DNA of 64,000 nucleotides, from positions 1,860,001 to 1,924,000 of the forward strand of contig NC_063019.1 of NCBI RefSeq assembly GCF_020509005.1. The letters run 5' to 3'. The notes beneath the pieces are model-generated. The model saw nothing but the letters and a program-made list of their open reading frames with translations. It was not told where the DNA came from and ran no database searches. This stretch comes from Fulvia fulva. Taxonomy: Eukaryota; Ascomycota; Dothideomycetes; Mycosphaerellales; Mycosphaerellaceae. Positions 58,252 through 64,000 of this stretch are shown piece by piece. Within the stretch, counting starts at the first letter, position 1, and each line of letters starts with the position of its first letter. Position numbers and translations under genes: made by a program.

Positions 58252-59795
58252 AGGTAATAAGAAGACTACTAAGGGTAACGACGATAAGAAGGATACGGCT
58301 TCGGGTAGTAGCGGTAATAATACTAACCCGAACGCTAAGACTAAGTAGGCTAATCGACCTTAGGCATTTTAGTATATCTAACCTTTAGATACTACTCGCG
58401 CCTAGGAATATATCGATTAGAATCGGTACTTAAAATACGAACAAGAAGGTTACCGCCGTATCGATACCGATTAGTACCCCCTTCGAGATATCGCCCGCCG
58501 CCTATTTACGCTAGGCTATAACCTAAGTAATAACCGCCGTAACGGTAGTAATAGTAGTAACGCTAATAATACCGGCGGCGCGGGAAACGCCTAGTCTACT
58601 CCGTAAGCGTAATACGTAGTAGACCGTACGAGTTAGAGTTACGAGAAAAGGAGAAAAAGTATAAATATAAATATAGGCCTCCTAAGGGAGGCAAGGTTTT
58701 AAGTATATCGGTATACTCCCTACTAGCTATAAACTACTCTATAGATAAATACAACCCGGTAATAGCTTCTTATCTAGTTATACTATATATAGTAAATAGA
58801 AAGATCCCTACTTAAACTCTTTATAATAATAGTACTAACTCTACGTACTTTAATATCGACTTTACGTAGAAGAATAACCTTAATATAATATAGCTACCTA
58901 ATCCGTTAGGGCTAATATTAGTAGATAGCCGACCTACTAGTAACCTTATTACTTATAGAATAACGGTATAGATTCAGATCGGTAACTACGTAGAGACTAG
59001 GTCTAGCTACTACGTATTACTAGAATACGATATAGTCCTCGGCCGTCCCTAGTACGACGAGTATTAACCTACGTTCTACTATACGTTAGGAACTATAACC
59101 CTATTCTTACTATATTATCGACAGAACTATATACTTAGAACTAAACTAGTATACGTATAGTCTATTAACGATAAGGATATTATACTAAGAGGCGTTCTTT
59201 AGACCGAGATACTAGTACTAGAGAGTTTACGACCTTAAGCTCTATCTAATTACGCTAAACCCTACGTAGAGAATAAAGACGAACCTATAGTAGTATAGGA
59301 GACGTATACGACGAAGGTAGTAATATAATATACTATCGATACCTACGATAAACCGGAACCGTCTTACTACGTCCGCTAGCTACTACCCGCCGATAGGGTT
59401 GAAACACTTAAGCGCCTAGCGCGTCGAACGAAGAAAGAACTTAAGGTCGAGACTAAGCCGGAGATCGATATTAAGCCTATTAATATAGAAGTACTTCGGC
59501 GTATAAGCCGGAGGAAGGGCTAATACGGAAAAGGCGTAAGATAGGGCGCAAACGTATTAATACCTTAGAATCGAATAAGTTCTACGAAGAAGAGAAGATA
59601 AGAAAGTCGCGAAGCCGCGATAAAGTAAACGTCGAGGTCAAGGTCTAGGGTCCGGGCGCGCTAGGGCATTAGGTTACGTAACACTAAGTATAGCCTTACG
59701 AGGTGAACCGTAATAAGGGCTATAAAGTATATATAATATAGATGTTTAACCCGAAAGAAAATCCTAATAAGTAAGTCGCGTAAGACCCGTTATCC
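58252..59795 (+). mobile_element. Second gypsy-type gag-protease region (right piece), RIP-degraded
   Basis: This continues the Gag broken at 39,437: an Asn/Gly/Ser/Lys-rich stretch, then from about 58.7 kb a protease-like part (PLGLILVDSRP, then YYVLLEYDIVLGRPQYDEY near 59.0 kb) and a Lys/Arg-rich tail near 59.4-59.6 kb. No reverse transcriptase follows before the next LINE. Whether this family has an RT outside the window is unknown. Confidence 0.7.
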
Positions 59796-62700
59796 GTATA
59801 TATAGATAGATAGATTTGTTATTCCCCTATTCTAGGACCCTATCCGGCCTATATAGGTATATATCTATTATTATATATAAAGGGAAACCCGAATAGGTAA
59901 AAACCCTTCCCGCCGCCGACTACTCCTTGTCTAGTTTAGCTTTCCCTCTAAACGTACGTAGTCTATATCACTACCCCGTTAGCCCCCGCTCCTAGCCGGT
60001 CTCGTCGCGCTACGTCGTGTCCTCTCTTCCTATACTACTCCTACTAGGCGGTACTGTTCTAGCTAGCCCTTCTCTAGTATCTAGTTCGTAATACGCCGTA
60101 GGTCCTTAGCGTTATTAAGAAGTGCCCTAATCGTCCGGTTCCTCGCCTTTACTATCTACTCCCCCCTTCCTAGCGACCACCTCGGATAGACGAGGAGTAC
60201 GTACCGTACGTTCTAGGAGCGATAGCCGTAGGGGTAGCTAGTATTCGTGTATCCTAGAACCTTCCTCTATAATAGGTACCCCTAGAGGCCGATATGTTCG
60301 CTTCGTAGTTAGGTTCCTATACTACTCTATACCCTCGTAAGGCGGTAGTAGATAAGCTTCGGGGGGTACTTGACCGCGGATTTTGTAGCTAACTATTCCT
60401 TAGGCTATCCCGCTAGCTAAGGGCGTCCACTATACCCTTTAACCTAGTTGATCCACCTCTCTTTCTATAGTTGCTCTATAAACGATTTCTTACCTTCCTA
60501 TTATATTGCTAGCTATTCGTCCCTTACCCTATAGTTCGGCTCGTTTCCGGGTCGAATGCCCCTATACGCTAGTACTAATTCGCGGGCCCTTACGACTATA
60601 CTAGCGATGACCTTCTATACTAGGTACTGTACCGACTTGCCTAAGTAGGAGGTCCGTAGTCCCTAGATATATAGGTCGATCGGCGGTATAGCGGTCTCGT
60701 ACTTAAGCATCCTCGTTAGTATCGACTTATATACCCCGGTGACCTTCCTTAGGCATTAGTTTTGGATCTTCGCTAGCGGCGCGACGAGTCCCTTCGATAG
60801 GTAGGCCCTCTCGCCTAAGGACTATACTTAGCTACTATAGGTAAGGACTGGCCGTATAATAGCCGTATATAGAAGTCGTGACTACCGGAAGTCCGCCCCC
60901 TATATAGACGTAGTGAGCCTCTAGTATAATACTATATTCTGTTTAGCTTTCCGTAATATTGCCTATACGTACTTCCTCTACCGTAGCGCCGGGTCTACCT
61001 ATAGTCCGAGGATCCTAAGCTGATTTACCGGGTTAGTCGTATGCCCCTATATCTAGATAGAAGCTTATATATTACGGAACCGTGGCCGGCGCGTAAAGTG
61101 TATTAGATTGTACTTTTCTAGGGCAAACCGAGCCCCGTGCCTCCTAGCCTAGTCCTCGCAGATCTTGTACTTCTCTTCTAGTAGCCTATAGTTCTCCTTA
61201 GTCGAGGAAGACTACGCTAGGATGTTTATGTCGTCTACGAAGCCGCTCGTAGCGGTGTTCTAGGATTCTAGGGCTAGGAGTAGCGTCGCTATAAAGAAGA
61301 GGAACAGAATAGGTACTAGCGTTAAGCCTTACGGGATTCTAGTATAGACTGCTTAAAATAGGCTTCTATACTAGCCGACTAGGATCGACGTACTACGGTT
61401 TTAGAGGTAGGACCGTACGAAGTTGATAAGCTACTTAGGGAGTCCTTTCGACCTTAGGATATAGAGTAGCCGCGGGTATAACACGTAGTCGAAGGCTCCC
61501 GATATGTCTAGGCTAAGTAAGGAAGCCACCTTGTCCCTATTCTTATACTAGATGGCCTTTACCTAAGAGGTGATAAGTTCTATCGCGGATAGCGTCGATC
61601 GCTATAGGCGCGTACCTATCTAGGTGTCCGGGAGTAGGGAGTGTTCCTCTACCGCCTCGGAGAGTCTCGTTATAACTAGCTTCTTAAGCGCCTTCCTAAG
61701 AGTGTTAAGGAGCGTAATTAGGCGGTACGACTTTACCTACGTATAGTCTTCCTTCTACGGCTTACGTAGGACCACTATCGTCGATTGTTTAAAAGCTATC
61801 GGGTAGTACCCGGTCTATAGGTAGGCGTTAAAGATCGCTATAACTACTAGGGCTAGTTAATCTCTACACTTCTTTAGTAGCTCGTTTAGGATCCTATCCG
61901 GGCCCGGGGCTTTCTTCGCCGGCAACTTCCTTAGTATAGCGGCAACTTCTCCCTCGGACACCTCCTATTAGACCGCGATACTAGGGGCTAGGGGAGTAGA
62001 GCTGTTTATGTCGCTTAGATTAGCCTCGACTAGGGGCGGGAAGAACTTACTAGCTAGTAGACGCGCCTTGGCCTCGGGGTCGCTAACCGGGCTACTAGGC
62101 GATTATAGCGCTAGGATAGAGAAGGAGGGGCCCTGTATAGGGTCCTGTCGGGCCTATTTCGCTAGCTTCTATATCCTCTCTAGCTTACCGGCGATTTCTT
62201 CTACTATAGCCCTCTAGCCGACTGCTTTCTCCCTTCGTATTATAGCTTTCTTCTATTAGTATACCTCCCTATATACGTTCTAGGCCTCCTCGCTATAGCT
62301 ACTCGTCTACACCCGGCGGGCTCTCCTTGCTTCTCTCACTACCGTAGTACACTCCGGCGTCTAGTATAGTTTAGACTATATCGTTAGTTAGGTAAGCGGA
62401 ACGTAAAGTAAGGTCGCTTTTCTTATTTCGTCTATTAACCCCTAGACTACTTCGTCTATCTCGTCTTTACTATTGTATTACTACTACGCGATCTAGACTA
62501 GCCTCTTAGAGTTATTAAGGTACGCCTAGATGTTGGCCTAGTAGGCCTTTCCCTAGTTTAGCTTAGGGGTTCTCGCTAGTATACGTTATATCTATATCGT
62601 AATAGAGGTCCTAGCTAGTATATAGTCTAACGACGCCTCGAGTTTATGTTTGATCCTATAGTAGGTTACCGTGTAGTAGTGGCTATCTAAGATCTAGGAG

Positions 62701-62955
62701 AGGTCGATCGTGCCTTAGAGTCCCCCTCTCTTCTAGGTACCTAGGTCCTTCGGGGTATTAAGGGCAATTGCGTTACTCGCTATTAAGTCGAGTACTTCGT
62801 CGGCTATAGGGTACGGCTATATAAGGCTTTCCTAGGAAGGGTAGTATATATTAAAGTCTCCTACTACGATATGGCACCCTTGTCTCTTAAGCGTACTATC
62901 TAGGTGTCTATAGACCCTAAGGTCGCGGCTAGACCTCGAGGCTAGCGGTTATATA
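59796..62955 (-). mobile_element. Second Tad-like LINE family, partial, RIP-degraded
   Basis: The 3' end on the left has a TAGATAGATAGAT tail (about 59,800). The minus strand gives a non-LTR reverse transcriptase with GFVDDINILA at about 61,220-61,250. The GIPQGS-type block lies near 61.33 kb and upstream RT blocks near 61.5-61.95 kb. Part of an endonuclease-like region follows to about 62.9 kb. It is distinct from the 42-47 kb LINE in sequence but has the same order and tail type. Its 5' end is cut by the next segment. Confidence 0.78.
59879..59909 (-). other. Predicted 3'-UTR stem-loop of the second LINE
   Basis: On the minus strand GAAGGG pairs with CCCTTT (one G-T pair) around a 19-nt loop starting TTTTTAC and ending CGGGTTT, at the same place relative to the tail as 42185-42214. 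Confidence 0.38.
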
Positions 62956-64000
62956 TATAAGTTATATATCTAAGAACTACCTACGTAGAGGGAGGTAATA
63001 GCTTAAAGCTCTCTTCACTCTGTTTCTTTAGCTCTAAACGCCGCGGAGGTGCCTAGCTATATTAGGTAACTCCTAGGTAATAGTAGCCTAGGCTACGGTA
63101 CTAACGGCGCCTACGGCCCTATAGGCGAAGCCCCCCTAAGACAACTAGTAGCAACTTATAGAGGACGCAAAAAGTATAGAAACTAACGATTAGCTCCCTT
63201 ACCGGTCTCTATAGGTAATGATTACTTAGCTACGTACGGCGCTTATACTATCGTATTACCGAGGGTAATAAGAAATAAGGACGACGTCCTAGGCGATTAG
63301 TAAGGCCACCCGGAATTAACACCCCTATAGCTAGGTATCGGTCGCGGTATCGATACTAGGCCCCCGCCTAACGTACGATATAGTTACGATCCGTATTATA
63401 GTAAAGGAAGACTAGGCCGAAGTTACGAAGCTATCGAATAAGGAGCTCGCCTAACGAATTAACTAACTAGGGGTAGTCGTAGTGAACTAATAGTCTAACG
63501 GCACTCTATAGATCTATACTAGCTCTACTACTACTAGGAGGCACCTAGAGGTATAGCTATAGTAGGTATCTAAGGTTACGGTATTAGCGAAGGTCTTAAC
63601 GAAACAATTTACGATCCTAGTCTACGATATACCTAAGGAGTTTGACCTAACTAACTAGGGTCACCTACGCGCTCTCTAAGAGGACAACTAGGTCACTCTT
63701 AACTCTCTAATCTAGAAGGCGACTTGGCTCTATAGGAAATGGCTAGAAGGCAAGAAGGCCTCGGCGCTAATAGTATAGCTATAAGACGCGAAAGCGGCGG
63801 ATCTAGCGATAGAACAAGGCCTAGTCTAGTAATATAGCCTTAAGATAGTAGAAAAGTACTCCTTATCCTTTCGTGTCCTCTAATACTTCAAATGCTAACA
63901 GTATAGACACCAAACCTATACGTATATAAACAAGTAGGCCTACTCGAACTATATAGGAGACTATATATCTAGGGACTATATATCGACTACGAGACGGTAC
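62956..64000 (+). mobile_element. LINE 5' end with ORF1, partial, RIP-degraded
   Basis: This is the second copy of the 21.53-22.06 kb sequence, here continuing further. With TAG read as Gln/Trp, 63.5-64.0 kb gives an ORF1 with a partner region (YDIPKEF, SALIV, SFRVL) and then zinc-knuckle ghosts (YFKC..YRHQTYTY and a second near 63.93-63.98 kb) in which most Cys codons are now Tyr. It continues past the window end. Confidence 0.7.

Noticed and set aside
21171..64000. The abundance of TAG suggested recoded or read-through TAG codons
   Set aside because: The TAGs occur where homologous copies have CAG or TGG, alongside loss of CpA/TpG on both strands. RIP explains them without recoding.
1..64000. 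CRISPR array, tRNA genes, Starship-type tyrosine recombinase or a secondary-metabolite cluster
   Set aside because: No regularly spaced repeats, no clear tRNA cloverleaf, no DUF3435-like captain gene and no synthase genes were seen in my reading.

Overview
The window looks like chromosome sequence from a filamentous ascomycete (Pezizomycotina; a Dothideomycete is my guess, not proven). The evidence is a eukaryotic-type dispersed 5S rRNA gene, Ty1/copia, Ty3/gypsy, Tad-like LINE and Fot1/pogo elements, and very heavy repeat-induced point mutation (RIP). RIP shows as near-loss of CpA/TpG with CpG kept, and reading frames full of TAG stops where CAG (Gln) or TGG (Trp) would be expected.

Layout. 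(1) 1-13.5 kb is a copia nest. An outer plus-strand copia copy, RIP-degraded (4919-5212 and 10823-12413), was hit by two little-mutated copia elements. One is a minus-strand element whose Gag-Pol frame is open from 4177 to the left window edge. The other is a complete plus-strand element (5213-10822) with 235/236-bp LTRs and a GTATT target duplication. A 1133-bp internally deleted pogo-type transposon (12414-13546) closes the nest. (2) 13.5-21.1 kb is a small gene island with normal CpA/TpG content. It holds an unusual single-frame fusion of a CoA-binding domain to O-acetylhomoserine sulfhydrylase (15340-17124), two hypothetical genes, a 5S rRNA gene with a possible degenerate relative, and an acyl-CoA dehydrogenase gene carrying a one-base frameshift. 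(3) 21.2-64 kb is almost entirely RIP-saturated, nested transposon sequence with no credible host gene.

The nesting in part 3 can be unpicked from reading frames and target duplications. A LINE (28.1-36.3 kb) carries a complete gypsy element (29190-35478, 519-bp LTRs, TSD CTAGC). Further right, a gypsy gag-protease region (37.4-59.8 kb) is split by a pogo copy (39440-58249, TSD TA). That pogo copy is split by a gypsy element (40455-58126, TSD CCTAG), which contains a copia element (40729-50934), which contains a LINE (42107-47244, 17-bp TSD). That is five layers. More LINE sequence fills 59.8-64 kb.

The mobile elements do not work with the host genes as a system. The metabolic genes are separate: the MetY domain belongs to sulfur assimilation/methionine synthesis and the dehydrogenase to acyl-CoA oxidation. 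I did not find a convincing new multi-gene system. The best candidates for novelty are the CoA-binding/MetY fusion, the fixed-length pogo derivative family, and a stem-loop shared by the 3' ends of two LINEs.
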